Source: Dichetophora obliterata
Lineage: Eukaryota; Arthropoda; Insecta; Diptera; Sciomyzidae
Direction of reading: 5' to 3'
DNA: 64,000 nt
Assembly (NCBI GenBank): GCA_963920525.1
Contig: OY986435.1
Span: forward strand, 225,401,293-225,465,292
Part shown: piece after piece, positions 13,318 through 28,200 of the stretch
How the letters are laid out: each line of letters starts with the position of its first letter
Numbering within the stretch: the first letter of the stretch is position 1
Notes under the pieces: generated by a model
What the model was told of the DNA's origin: nothing
The model's database searches: none
Seen by the model: only the letters and a program-made list of their open reading frames with translations
Program-made: the position numbers and the translations under genes

Positions 13318-16300
13318 GGATGGATATATTCTGGAATCGTCCTTATCTGATATGTAGTTTTTATTTTAGAAAATAAATAAAATAAATAAAAATTGACAAA
13401 AAAGGGCACATGAAATTAACATGAAATCTAATTTTTAAAATTATTTTCAGGATACAGTCTTGTGGGCAGAAGCTTAAGGAACATTTTGATGCATAAATCG
13501 TCCTTTTATGATGTATGGTTTAGAAGTTATGGCTAAAAAATCAAAAAAATCGCAAAAAACCACGTCAAAAACTATGATTCATGTAAAAAATTTTAACTAA
13601 GATTCTTGAAAAAAAATCAAATTCCAGAAAACTTTTTTCTGAATATGCAGTCTCTTGTATATATGTATTAGAAACAATTTGGTGTATAAATCGTCCTTGT
13701 AGGATGTATGGTTTGGGAGTTATGACGGAAAAAGCACATGTTTTTGGCATTGAAATTAACATGAAATCTAATTTTTAAAATTATTTTAAGGATACAGTCT
13801 TGTGGGCAGTAGCTTAAGGAACATTTTGATGCATAAATCGTCCTTTTATGATGTATGGTTTAGAAGTTATGGCTAAAAAATCAAAAAAATCGCAAAAAAC
13901 CACGTCAAAAACTATGATTCATGTAAAAAATTTTAACTAAGATTCTTGAAAAAAAATCAAACTCCAGAAAACTTTTTTCTGAATATGCACTCTTGTGTAT
14001 ATATGTATTAGAAACAATTTGGTGTATAAATCGTCCTTGTAGGATGTATGGTTTGGGAGTTATGACGGAAAAAGCACATGTTTTTGGCCAGCTTCCACTC
14101 CAAAAAGTGTTCTACAACTCCTAAACTACAAGAGATAGAGCAAACGGCATTTTGACAAAGGAGTTTCCCTTCTTAAGGACGAGGACCTGGTGCTCATTTT
14201 AATGCATGAATCATCCTTATCTGATATGTAGTTTTTATTTTAGAAAATAAATAAAAAAAACAAAAATTTACAAAAAAGGGCACATGAAATTAACATGAAA
14301 TCTAATTTTTAAAATTATTTTAAGGATACAGTCTTGTGGGCAGTAGCTTAAGGAACATTTTGATGCATAAATCGTCCTTTTATGATGTATGGTTTAGAAG
14401 TTATGGCTAAAAAATCAAAAAATCGCAAAAAACCACGTCAAAAACTATGATTCATGTAAAAATTTTTAACTAAGATTCTTGAAAAAAAATCAAATTCCAG
14501 AAAACTTTTTTCTGAATATGCACTCTTGTGTATATATGTATTAGAAATAATTTGGTGTATAAATCGTCCTTGTAGGATGTATGGTTTGGGAGTTATGACG
14601 GAAAAAGCACATGTTTTTGGCCAGCTTCCACTCCAAAAAGTGTTCTACAACTCCTAAACTACAAGAGATAGAGCAAACGGCATTTTGACAAAGGAGTATC
14701 CCTTCTTAAGGACGAGGACCTGGTGCTCATTTTAATGCATGAATCGTCCTTATCTGATATGTAGTTTTTATTTTAGAAAATAAATAAAAAAAATAAAAAT
14801 TAAAAAAAAAAGGGCACATGAAATTAACATGAAATCTAATTTTTAAAATTATTTTAAGGATACAGTCTTGTGGGCAGTAGCTTAAGGAACATTTTGATGC
14901 ATAAATCGTCCTTTTATGATGTATGGTTTAGAAGTTATGGCTAAAAAATCAAAAAAATCGCAAAAAACCACGTCAAAAACTATGATTCATGTAAAAAATT
15001 TTAACTAAGATTCTTGAAAAAAAATCAAATTCCAGAAAACTTTTTTCTGAATATGCACTCTTGTGTATATATGTATTAGAAACAATTTGGTGTATAAATC
15101 GTCCTTGTAGGATGTATGGTTTGGGAGTTATGACGGAAAAAGCACATGTTTTTGGCCAGCTTCCACTCCAAAAAGTGTTCTACAACTCCTAAACTACAAG
15201 AGATAGAGCAAACGGCATTTTGACAAAGGAGTATCCCTTCTTAAGGACGAGGACCTGGTGCTCATTTTAATGCATGAATCGTCCTTATCTGATATGTAGT
15301 TTTTATTTTAGAAAATAAATAAAAAAAATAAAAATTGACAAAAAAGGGCACATGAAATTAACATGAAATCTAATTTTTAAAATTATTTTAAGGATACAGT
15401 CTTGTGGGCAGTAGCTTAAGGAACATTTTGATGCATAAATCGTCCTTTTATGATGTATGGTTTAGAAGTTATGGCTAAAAAATCAAAAAAATCGCAAAAA
15501 ACCACGTCAAAAACTATGATTCATGTAAAAATTTTTAACTAAGATTCTTGAAAAAAAATCAAATTCCATAAAACTTTTTTCTGAATATGCACTCTTGTGT
15601 ATATATGTATTAGAAACAATTTGGTGTATAAATCGTCCTTGTAGGATGTATGGTTTGGGAGTTATGACGGAAAAAGCACATGTTTTTGGCCAGCTTCCAC
15701 TCCAAAAAGTGTTCTACAACTCCTAAGCTACAAGAGATAGAGCAAACGGCATTTGGACAAAGGAGTATCCTTTCTTAAGGACGAGGACCTGGTGCTTATT
15801 TTATTGCATGAATCGTCCTTATCTGATATGTAGTTTTTATTTTAGAAAATAAATAAAAAAAATAAAAATTGACAAAAAAGGGCACATGAAATTAACATGA
15901 AATCTAATTTTTAAAATTATTTTAAGGATACAGTCTTGTGGGCAGTAGCTTAAGGAACATTTTGATGCATAAATCGTCTTTTTATGATGTATGGTTTAGA
16001 AGTTATGGCTAAAAAATCAAAAAAATCGCAAAAAACCACGTCAAAAACTATGATTCATGTAAAAAATTTTAACTAAGATTCTTGAAAAAAAATCAAATTC
16101 CAGAAAACTTTTTTCTGAATATGCACTCTTGTGTATATATGTATTAGAAACAATTTGGTGTATAAATCGTCCTTGTAGGATGTATGGTTTGGGAGTTATG
16201 ACGGAAAAAGCACATGTTTTTGGCCAGCTTCCACTCCAAAAAGTGTTCTACAACTCCTAAACTACAAGAGATAGAGCAAACGGCATTTGGACAAAGGAGT

Positions 16301-17342
16301 ATCCCTTCTTAAGGACGAGGACCTGGTGCTCATTTTATTGCATGAATCGTCCTTATCTGATATGTAGTTTTTATTTTAGAAAATAAATAAAAAAAATAAA
16401 AATTGACAAAAAAGGGCACATGAAATTAACATGAAATCTAATTTTTAAAATTATTTTAAGGATGGATATATTCTGGAATCGTCCTTATCTGATATGTAGT
16501 TTTTATTTTAGAAAATAAATAAAATAAATAAAAATTGACAAAAAAGGGCACATGAAATTAACATGAAATCTAATTTTTAAAATTATTTTCAGGATACAGT
16601 CTTGTGGGCAGAAGCTTAAGGAACATTTTGATGCATAAATCGTCCTTTTATGATGTATGGTTTAGAAGTTATGGCTAAAAAATCAAAAAAATCGCAAAAA
16701 ACCACGTCAAAAACTATGATTCATGTAAAAAATTTTAACTAAGATTCTTGAAAAAAAATCAAATTCCAGAAAACTTTTTTCTGAATATGCAGTCTTGTGT
16801 ATATATGTATTAGAAACAATTTGGTGTATAAATCGTCCTTGTAGGATGTATGGTTTGGGAGTTATGACGGAAAAAGCACATGTTTTTGGCATTGAAATTA
16901 ACATGAAATCTAATTTTTAAAATTATTTTAAGGATACAGTCTTGTGGGCAGTAGCTTAAGGAACATTTTGATGCATAAATCGTCCTTTTATGATGTATGG
17001 TTTAGAAGTTATGGCTAAAAAATCAAAAAAATCGCAAAAAACCACGTCAAAAACTATGATTCATGTAAAAAATTTTAACTAAGATTCTTGAAAAAAAATC
17101 AAACTCCAGAAAACTTTTTTCTGAATATGCACTCTTGTGTATATATGTATTAGAAACAATTTGGTGTATAAATCGTCCTTGTAGGATGTATGGTTTGGGA
17201 GTTATGACGGAAAAAGCACATGTTTTTGGCCAGCTTCCACTCCAAAAAGTGTTCTACAACTCCTAAACTACAAGAGATAGAGCAAACGGCATTTTGACAA
17301 AGGAGTTTCCCTTCTTAAGGACGAGGACCTGGTGCTCATTTT
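13318..17342. repeat. Block duplication, offset 3,142 bp (13318-14200 copied at 16460-17342)
   Basis: The C-to-C junction (13318 and 16460), the variant aaactccag (about 13959 and 17101) and gagtttccc (14161 and 17303) all recur 3,142 bp apart. The offset is not a multiple of 534 because the block contains a 340-bp short unit and an extra C. Similarity falls after about 14.2 kb, where one copy has tcatcctt instead of tcgtcctt. Confidence 0.8.
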
Positions 17343-19067
17343 AATGCATGAATCGTCCTTATCTGATATGTAGTTTTTATTTTAGAAAATAAATAAAAAA
17401 AATAAAAATTGACAAAAAAGGGCACATGAAATTAACATGAAATCTAATTTTTAAAATTATTTTAAGGATACAGTCTTGTGGGCAGTAGCTTAAGGAACAT
17501 TTTGATGCATAAATCGTCCTTTTATGATGTATGGTTTAGAAGTTATGGCTAAAAAATCAAAAAAATCGCAAAAAACCACGTCAAAAACTATGATTCATGT
17601 AAAAAATTTTAACTAAGATTCTTGAAAAAAAATCAAATTCCAGAAAACTTTTTTCTGAATATGCACTCTTGTGTATATATGTATTAGAAACAATTTGGTG
17701 TATAAATCGTCCTTGTAGGATGTATGGTTTGGGAGTTATGACGGAAAAAGCACATGTTTTTGGCCAGCTTCCACTCCAAAAAGTGTTCTACAACTCCTAA
17801 ACTACAAGAGATAGAGCAAACGGCATTTTGACAAAGGAGTATCCCTTCTTAAGGACGAGGACCTGGTGCTCATTTTAATGCATGAATCGTCCTTATCTGA
17901 TATGTAGTTTTTATTTTAGAAAATAAATAAAAAAAATAAAAATTGACAAAAAAGGGCACATGAAATTAACATGAAATCTAATTTTTAAAATTATTTTAAG
18001 GATACAGTCTTGTGGGCAGTAGCTTAAGGAACATTTTGATGCATAAATCGTCCTTTTATGATGTATGGTTTAGAAGTTATGGCTAAAAAATCAAAAAAAT
18101 CGCAAAAAACCACGTCAAAAACTATGATTCATGTAAAAATTTTTAACTAAGATTCTTGAAAAAAAATCAAATTCCATAAAACTTTTTTCTGAATATGCAC
18201 TCTTGTGTATATATGTATTAGAAACAATTTGGTGTATAAATCGTCCTTGTAGGATGTATGGTTTGGGAGTTATGACGGAAAAAGCACATGTTTTTGGCCA
18301 GCTTCCACTCCAAAAAGTGTTCTACAACTCCTAAGCTACAAGAGATAGAGCAAACGGCATTTGGACAAAGGAGTATCCCTTCTTAAGGACGAGGACCTGG
18401 TGCTTATTTTATTGCATGAATCGTCCTTATCTGATATGTAGTTTTTATTTTAGAAAATAAATAAAAAAAATAAAAATTGACAAAAAAGGGCACATGAAAT
18501 TAACATGAAATCTAATTTTTAAAATTATTTTAAGGATACAGTCTTGTGGGCAGTAGCTTAAGGAACATTTTGATGCATAAATCGTCTTTTTATGATGTAT
18601 GGTTTAGAAGTTATGGCTAAAAAATCAAAAAAATCGCAAAAAACCACGTCAAAAACTATGATTCATGTAAAAAATTTTAACTAAGATTCTTGAAAAAAAA
18701 TCAAATTCCAGAAAACTTTTTTCTGAATATGCACTCTTGTGTATATATGTATTAGAAACAATTTGGTGTATAAATCGTCCTTGTAGGATGTATGGTTTGG
18801 GAGTTATGACGGAAAAAGCACATGTTTTTGGCCAGCTTCCACTCCAAAAAGTGTTCTACAACTCCTAAACTACAAGAGATAGAGCAAACGGCATTTGGAC
18901 AAAGGAGTATCCCTTCTTAAGGACGAGGACCTGGTGCTCATTTTATTGCATGAATCGTCCTTATCTGATATGTAGTTTTTATTTTAGAAAATAAATAAAA
19001 AAAATAAAAATTGACAAAAAAGGGCACATGAAATTAACATGAAATCTAATTTTTAAAATTATTTTAA
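14820..19067. repeat. Block duplication, offset 2,608 bp (about 14820-16459 copied at 17428-19067)
   Basis: Shared rare variants are exactly 2,608 bp apart: ggtgcttatttt at 15791 and 18399, and cgtcttttt at 15975 and 18583. The variant attccataaaac also appears in both copies. The second copy ends where the first meets the C-to-C junction at 16460, so the duplication boundary coincides with a structural variant. Confidence 0.8.
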
Positions 19068-22000
19068 GGATTCAGTCTTGTGGGCAGTAGCTTAAGGAAC
19101 ATTTTGATGCATAAATCGTCCTTTTATGATGTATGGTTTAGAAGTTATGGCTAAAAAATCAAAAAAATCGCAAAAAACCACGTCAAAAACTATGATTCAT
19201 GTAAAAAATTTTAACTAAGATTCTTGAAAAAAAATCAAATTCCAGAAAACTTTTTTCTGAATATGCAGTCTTGTGTATATATGTATTAGAAACAATTTGG
19301 TGTATAAATCGTCCTTGTAGGATGTATGGTTTGGGAGTTATGACGGAAAAAGCACATGTTTTTGGCCAGCTTCCACTCCAAAAAGTGTTCTACAACTCCT
19401 AAACTACAAGAGATAGAGCAAACGGCATTTGGACAAAGGAGTATCCCTTTTTAAGGACGAGGACCTGGTGCTCATTTTAATGCATGAATCGTCCTTATCT
19501 GATATGTAGTTTTTATTTTAGAAAATAAATAAAAAAAATAAAAATTGACAAAAAAGGGCATATGAAATTAACATGAAATCTAATTTTTAAAATTATTTTA
19601 AGGATACAGTCTTGTGGGCAGTAGCTTAAGGAACATTTTGATGCATAAATCGTCCTTTTATGATGTATGGTTTAGAAGTTATGGCTAAAAAATCAAAAAA
19701 ATTGCAAAAAACCACGTCAAAAACTATGATTCATGTAAAAAATTTTATCTAAGATTCTTGAAAAAAAATCAAATTCCAGAAAACTTTTTTCTGAATATGC
19801 AGTCTTGTATATATATGTATTAGAAACAATTTGGTGTATAAATCGTCCTTGTAGGATGTATGGTTTGGGAGTTATGACGGAAAAAGCACATGTTTTTGGC
19901 CAGCTTCCACTCCAAAAAGTGTTCTACAACTCCTAAGCTACAAGAGATAGAGCAAACGGCATTTGGACAAAGGGGTATCCCTTCTTAAGGACGAGGACCT
20001 GGTGCTCATTTTAATGCATGAATCGTCCTTATCTGATATGTAGTTTTTATTTTAGAAAATAAATAAAAAAAATAAAAATTGACAAAAAAGGGCACATGAA
20101 ATTAACATGAAATCTAATTTTTAAAATTATTTTAAGGATACAGTCTTGTGGGCAGTAGCTTAAGGAACATTTTGATGCATAAATCGTCCTTTTGTGATGT
20201 ATGGTTTAGAAGTTATGGCTAAAAAATCAAAAAAATCGCAAAAAACCACGTCAAAAACTATGATTCATGTAAAAAATTTTAACAAAGATTCTTGAAAAAA
20301 AATCAAATTCCAGAAAACTTTTTTCTGAATATGCACTCTTGTGTATATATGTATTAGAAACAATTTGGTGTATAAATCGTCCTTGTAGGATGTATGGTTT
20401 GGGAGTTATGACGGAAAAAGCACATGTTTTTGGCCAGCTTCCACTCCAAAAAGTGTTCTACAACTCCTAAGCTACAAGAGATAGAGCAAACGGCATTTGG
20501 ACAAAGGAGTATCCCTTCTTAAGGACGAGGACCTGGTGCTTATTTTATTGCATGAATCGTCCTTATCTGATATGTAGTTTTTATTTTAGAAAATAAATAA
20601 AAAAAATAAAAATTGACAAAAAAGGGCACATGAAATTAACATGAAATCTAATTTTTAAAATTATTTTAAGGATACAGTCTTGTGGGCAGTAGCTTAAGGA
20701 ACATTTTGATGCATAAATCGTCCTTTTATGATGTATGGTTTAGAAGTTATGGCTAAAAAATCAAAAAAATCGCAAAAAACCACGTCAAAAACTATGATTC
20801 ATGTAAAAAATTTTAACTAAGATTCTTGAAAAAAAATCAAATTCCAGAAAACTTTTTTCTGAATATGCACTCTTGTGTATATATGTATTAGAAACAATTT
20901 GGTGTATAAATCGTCCTTGTAGGATGTATGGTTTGGGAGTTATGACGGAAAAAGCACATGTTTTTGGCCAGCTTCCACTCCAAAAAGTGTTCTACAACTC
21001 CTAAACTACAAGAGATAGAGCAAACGGCATTTGGAGAAAGGAGTATCCCTTCTTAAGGACGAGGACCTGGTGCTTATTTTATTGCATGAATCGTCCTTAT
21101 CTGATATGTAGTTTTTATTTTAGAAAATAAATAAAAAAAATAAAAATTGACAAAAAAGGGCACATGAAATTAACATGAAATCTAATTTTTAAAATTATTT
21201 TAAGGATACAGTCTTGTGGGCAGTAGCTTAAGGAACATTTTGATGCATAAATCGTCCTTTTATGATGTATGGTTTAGAAGTTATGGCTAAAAAATCAAAG
21301 AAATCGCAAAAAACCACGTCAAAAACTATGATTCATGTAAAAAATTTTAACTAAGATTCTTGAAAAAAAATCAAATTCCAGAAAACTTTTTTCTGAATAT
21401 GCACTCTTGTGTATATATGTATTAGAAATAATTTGGTGTATAAATCGTCCTTGTAGGATGTATGGTTTGGGAGTTATGACGGAAAAAGCACATGTTTTTG
21501 GCCAGCTTCCACTCCAAAAAGTGTTCTACAACTCCTAAACTACAAGAGATAGAGCAAACGGCATTTTGACAAAGGAGTATCCCTTCTTAAGGACGAGGAC
21601 CTGGTGCTCATTTTAATGCATGAATCGTCCTTATCTGATATGTAGTTTTTATTTTAGAAAATAAATAAAAAAAATAAAAATTGACAAAAAAGGGCACATG
21701 AAATTAACATGAAATCTAATTTTTAAAATTATTTTAAGGATACAGTCTTGTGGGCAGTAGCTTAAGGAACATTTTGATGCATAAATCGTCCTTTTATGAT
21801 GTATGGTTTAGAAGTTATGGCTAAAAAATCAAAGAAATCGCAAAAAACCACGTCAAAAACTATGATTCATGAAAAAAAATTTTAACTAAGATTCTTGAAA
21901 AAAAATCAAATTCCAGAAAACTTTTTTCTGAATATGCACTCTTGTGTATATATGTATTAGAAACAATTTGGTGTATAAATCGTCCTTGTAGGATGTATGG

Positions 22001-25000
22001 TTTGGGAGTTATGACGGAAAAAGCACATGTTTTTGGCCAGCTTCCACTCCAAAAAGTGTTCTACAACTCCTAAACTACAAGAGATAGAGCAAACGGCATT
22101 TGGACGAAGGAGTATCCCTTCTTAAGGACGAGGACCTGGTGCTTATTTTATTGCATGAATCGTCCTTATCTGATATGTAGTTTTTATTTTAGAAAATAAA
22201 TAAAAAAAATAAAAATTGACAAAAAAGGGCACATGAAATTAACATGAAATCTAATTTTTAAAATTATTTTAAGGATACAGTCTTGTGGGCAGTAGCTTAA
22301 GGAACATTTTGATGCATAAATCGTCCTTTTATGATGTATGTTTTAGAAGTTATGGCTAAAAAATCAAAAAAATCGCAAAAAACCACGTCAAAAACTATGA
22401 TTCATGTAAAAAATTTTAACTAAGATTCTTGAAAAAAAATCAAATTCCAGAAAACTTTTTTCTGAATATGCACTCTTGTGTATATATGTATTAGAAATAA
22501 TTTGGTGTATAAATCGTCCTTGTAGGATGTATGGTTTGGGAGTTATGACGGAAAAAGCACATGTTTTTGGCCAGCTTCCACTCCAAAAAGTGTTCTACAA
22601 CTCCTAAACTACAAGAGATAGAGCAAACGGCATTTTGACAAAGGAGTATCCCTTCTTAAGGACGAGGACCTGGTGCTCATTTTAATGCATGAATCGTCCT
22701 TATCTGATATGTAGTTTTTATTTTAGAAAATAAATAAAAAAAATAAAAATTGACAAAAAAGGGCACATGAAATTAACATGAAATCTAATTTTTAAAATTA
22801 TTTTAAGGATACAGTCTTGTGGGCAGTAGCTTAAGGAACATTTTGATGCATAAATCGTCCTTTTATGATGTATGGTTTAGAAGTTATGGCTAAAAAATCA
22901 AAAAAATCGCAAAAAACCACGTCAAAAACTATGATTCATGTAAAAAATTTTATCTAAGATTCTTGAAAAAAAATCAAATTCCAGAAAACTTTTTTCTGAA
23001 TATGCAGTCTTGTGTATATATGTATTAGAAACAATTTGGTGTATAAATCGTCCTTGTAGGATGTATGGTTTGGGAGTTATGACGGAAAAAGCACATGTTT
23101 TTGGCCAGCTTCCACTCCAAAAAGTGTTCTACAACTCCTAAACTACAAGAGATAGAGCAAACAGCATTGGGACAAAGGAGTATCCCTTCTTAAGGACGAG
23201 GACTTGGTGCTCATTTTAATGCATGAATCGTCCTTATCTGATATGTAGTTTTTATTTTAGAAAATAAATAAAAAAAAATAAAAATTGACAAAAAAGGGCA
23301 CATGAAATTAACATGAAATCTAATTTTTAAAATTATTTTAAGGATACAGTCTTGTGGGCAGTAGCTTAAGGAACATTTTGATGCATAAATCGTCCTTTTA
23401 TGATGTATGGTTTAGAAGTTATGGCTAAAAAATCAAAAAAATCGCAAAAAACCACGTCAAAAACTATGATTCATGTAAAAAATTTTAACTAAGATTCTTG
23501 AAAAAAAATCAAATTCCAGAAAACTTTTTTCTGAATATGCACTCTTGTGTATATATGTATTAGAAACAATTTGGTGTATAAATCGTCCTTGTAGGATGTA
23601 TGGTTTGGGAGTTATGACGGAAAAAGCACATGTTTTTGGCCAGCTTCCACTCCAAAAAGTGTTCTACAACTCCTAAACTACAAGAGATAGAGCAAACGGC
23701 ATTTGGACAAAGGAGTATCCCTTCTTAAGGACGAGGACCTGGTGCTTATTTTATTGCATGAATCGTCCTTATCTGATATGTAGTTTTTATTTTAGAAAAT
23801 AAATAAAAAAAATAAAAATTGACAAAAAAGGGCACATGAAATTAACATGAAATCTAATTTTTAAAATTATTTTAAGGATACAGTCTTGTGGGCAGTAGCT
23901 TAAGGAACATTTTGATGCATAAATCGTCCTTTTATGATGTATGGTTTAGAAGTTATTGCTAAAAAATCAAAGAAATCGCAAAAAACCACGTCAAAAACTA
24001 TGATTCATGAAAAAAATTTTAACTAAGATTCTTGAAAAAAAATCAAATTCCAGAAAACTTTTTTCTGAATATGCACTCTTGTGTATATATGTATTAGAAA
24101 CAATTTGGTGTATAAATCGTCCTTGTAGGATGTATGGTTTGGGAGTTATGACGGAAAAAGCACATGTTTTTGGCCAGCTTCCACTCCAAAAACTGTTCTA
24201 CAACTCCTAAACTACAAGAGATAGAACAAACGGCATTTGGACAAAGGAGTATCCCTTCTTAAGGACGAGGACCTGGTGCTCATTTTATTGCATGAATCGT
24301 CCTTATCTGATATGTAGTTTTTATTTTAAAAAATAAATAAAAAAAATAAAAATTGACAAAAAAGGGCACATGAAATTAACATGAAATCTAATTTTTAAAA
24401 TTATTTTAAGGATACAGTCTTGTGGGCAGTAGCTTAAGGAACATTTTGATGCATAAATCGTCCTTTTATGATGTATGGTTTAGAAGTTATGGCTAAAAAA
24501 TCAAAAAAATCGCAAAAAACCACGTCAAAAACTATGATTCATGTAAAAAATTTTAACTAAGATTCTTGAAAAAAAATCAAATTCCAGAAAACTTTTTTCT
24601 GAATATGCACTCTTGTGTATATATGTATTAGAAACAATTTGGTGTATAAATCGTCCTTGTAGGATGTATGGTTTGGGAGTTATGACGGAAAAAGCACATG
24701 TTTTTGGCCAGCTTCCACTCCAAAAAGTGTTCTACAACTCCTAAGCTACAAGAGATAGAGCAAACGGCATTTGGACAAAGGAGTATCCCTTCTTAAGGAC
24801 GAGGACCTGGTGCTTATTTTATTGCATGAATCGTCCTTATCTGATATGTAGTTTTTATTTTAGAAAATAAATAAAAAAAATAAAAATTGACAAAAAAGGG
24901 CACATGAAATTAACATGAAATCTAATTTTTAAAATTATTTTAAGGATACAGTCTTGTGGGCAGTAGCTTAAGGAACATTTTGATGCATAAATCGTCCTTT

Positions 25001-25299
25001 TATGATGTATGGTTTAGAAGTTATGGCTAAAAAATCAAAAAAATCGCAAAAAACCACGTCAAAAACTATGATTCATGTAAAAAATTTTAACTAAGATTCT
25101 TGAAAAAAAATCAAATTCCAGAAAACTTTTTTCTGAATATGCACTCTTGTGTATATATGTATTAGAAACAATTTGGTGTATAAATCGTCCTTGTAGGATG
25201 TATGGTTTGGGAGTTATGACGGAAAAAGCACATGTTTTTGGCCAGCTTCCACTCCAAAAAGTGTTCTACAACTCCTAAACTACAAGAGATAGAGCAAAC

Positions 25300-28200
25300 G
25301 GCATTTGGACAAAGGAGTATCCCTTCTTAAGGACGAGGACCTGGTGCTTATTTTATTGCATGAATCGTCCTTATCTGATATGTAGTTTTTATTTTAGAAA
25401 ATAAATAAAAAAAATAAAAATTGACAAAAAAGGGCACATGAAATTAACATGAAATCTAATTTTTTAAAATTATTTTAAGGATACAGTCTTGTGGGCAGTA
25501 GCTTAAGGAACATTTTGATGCATAAATCGTCCTTTTATGATGTATGGTTTAGAAGTTATGGCTAAAAAATCAAAAAAATCGCAAAAAACCACGTCAAAAA
25601 CTATGATTCATGTAAAAAATTTTAACTAAGATTCTTGAAAAAAAATCAAATTCCAGAAAACTTTTTTCTGAATATGCACTCTTGTGTATATATGTATTAG
25701 AAACAATTTGGTGTATAAATCGTCCTTGTAGGATGTATGGTTTGGGAGTTATGACGGAAAAAGCACATGTTTTTGGCCAGCTTCCACTCCAAAAAGTGTT
25801 CTACAACTCCTAAACTACAAGAGATAGAGCAAACGGCATTTGGACAAAGGAGTATCCCTTCTTAAGGACGAGGACCTGGTGCTCATTATTATGCATGAAT
25901 CGTCCTTATCTGATATGTAGTTTTTATTTTAGAAAATAAATAAAAAAAATAAAAATTGACAAAAAAGGGCACATGAAATTAACATGAAATCTAATTTTTA
26001 AAATTATTTTAAGGATACAGTCTTGTGGGCAGTAGCTTAAGGAACATTTTGATGCATAAATCGTCCTTTTATGATGTATGGTTTAGAAGTTATGGCTAAA
26101 AAATCAAAAAAATCGCAAAAAACCACGTCAAAAACTATGATTCATGTAAAAAATTTTAACTAAGATTCTTGAAAAAAAATCAAATTCCAGAAAACTTTTT
26201 TCTGAATATGCATTCTTGTGTATATATGTATTAGAAACAATTTGGTGTATAAATCGTCCTTGTAGGATGTATGGTTTGGGAGTTATGACGGAAAAAGCAC
26301 ATGTTTTTGGCCAGCTTCCACTCCAAAAAGTGTTCTACAACTCCTAAACTACAAGAGATAGAGCAAACGGCATTTGGACAAAGGAGTATCCCTTCTTAAG
26401 GACGAGGACCTGGTGCTTATTTTATTGCATGAATCGTCCTTATCTGATATGTAGTTTTTATTTTAGAAAATAAATAAAAAAAATAAAAATTGACAAAAAA
26501 GGGCACATGAAATTAACATGAAATCTAATTTTTAAAATTATTTTAAGGATACAGTCTTGTGGGCAGTAGCTTAAGGAACATTTTGATGCATAAATCGTCC
26601 TTTTATGATGTATGGTTTAGAAGTTATGGCTAAAAAATCAAAAAAATCGCAAAAAACCACGTCAAAAACTATGATTCATGTAAAAAATTTTAACTAAGAT
26701 TCTTGAAAAAAAATCAAATTCCAGAAAACTTTTTTCTGAATATGCACTCTTGTGTATATATGTATTAGAAACAATTTGGTGTATAAATCGTCCTTGTAGG
26801 ATGTATGGTTTGGGAGTTATGACGGAAAAAGCACATGTTTTTGGCCAGCTTCCACTCCAAAAAGTGTTCTACAACTCCTAAACTACAAGAGATAGAGCAA
26901 ACGGCATTTGGACAAAGGAGTATCCCTTCTTAAGGACGAGGACCTCGTGCTCATTTTATTGCATGAATCGTCCTTATCTGATATGTAGTTTTTATTTTAG
27001 AAAATAAATAAAAAAAATAAAAATTGACAAAAAAGGGCACATGAAATTAACATGAAATCTAACTTTTAAAATTATTTTAAGGATACAGTCTTGTGGGCAG
27101 TAGCTTAAGGAACATTTTGATGCATAAATCGTCCTTTTATGATGTATGGTTTAGAAGTTATGGCTAAAAAATCAAAAAAATCGCAAAAAACCACGTCAAA
27201 AACTATGATTCATGTAAAAAATTTTAACTAAGATTCTTGAAAAAAAATCAAATTCCAGAAAACTTTTTTCTGAATATGCACTCTTGTGTATATATGTATT
27301 AGAAACAATTTGGTGTATAAATCGTCCTTGTAGGATGTATGGTTTGGGAGTTATGACGGAAAAAGCACATGTTTTTGGCCAGCTTCCACTCCAAAAAGTG
27401 TTCTACAACTCCTAAACTACAAGAGATAGAGCAAACGGCATTTGGACAAAGGAGTATCCCTTCTTAAGGACGAGGACCTGGTGCTCATTTTATTGCATGA
27501 ATCGTCCTTATCTGATATGTAGTTTTTATTTTAGAAAATAAATAAAAAAAATAAAAATTGACAAAAAAGGGCACATGAAATTAACATGAAATCTAATTTT
27601 TAAAATTATTTTAAGGATACAGTCTTGTGGGCAGTAGCTTAAGGAACATTTTGATGCATAAATCGTCCTTTTATGATGTATGGTTTAGAAGTTATGGCTA
27701 AAAAATCAAAAAAATCGCAAAAAACCACGTCAAAAACTATGATTCATGTAAAAAATTTTAACTAAGATTCTTGAAAAAAAATCAAATTCCAGAAAACTTT
27801 TTTCTGAATATGCAGTCTTGTGTATATATGTATTAGAAACAATTTGGTGTATAAATCGTCCTTGTAGGATGTATGGTTTGGGAGTTATGACGGAAAAAGC
27901 ACATGTTTTTGGCCAGCTTCCACTCCAAAAAGTGTTCTACAACTCCTAAGCTACAAGAGATAGAGCAAACGGCATTTGGACAAAGGAGTATCCCTTCTTA
28001 AGGACGAGGACCTGGTGCTTATTTTATTGCATGAATCGTCCTTATCTGATATGTAGTTTTTATTTTAGAAAATAAATAAAAAAAATAAAAATTGACAAAA
28101 AAGGGCACATGAAATTAACATGAAATCTAATTTTTAAAATTATTTTAAGGATACAGTCTTGTGGGCAGTAGCTTAAGGAACATTTTGATGCATAAATCGT

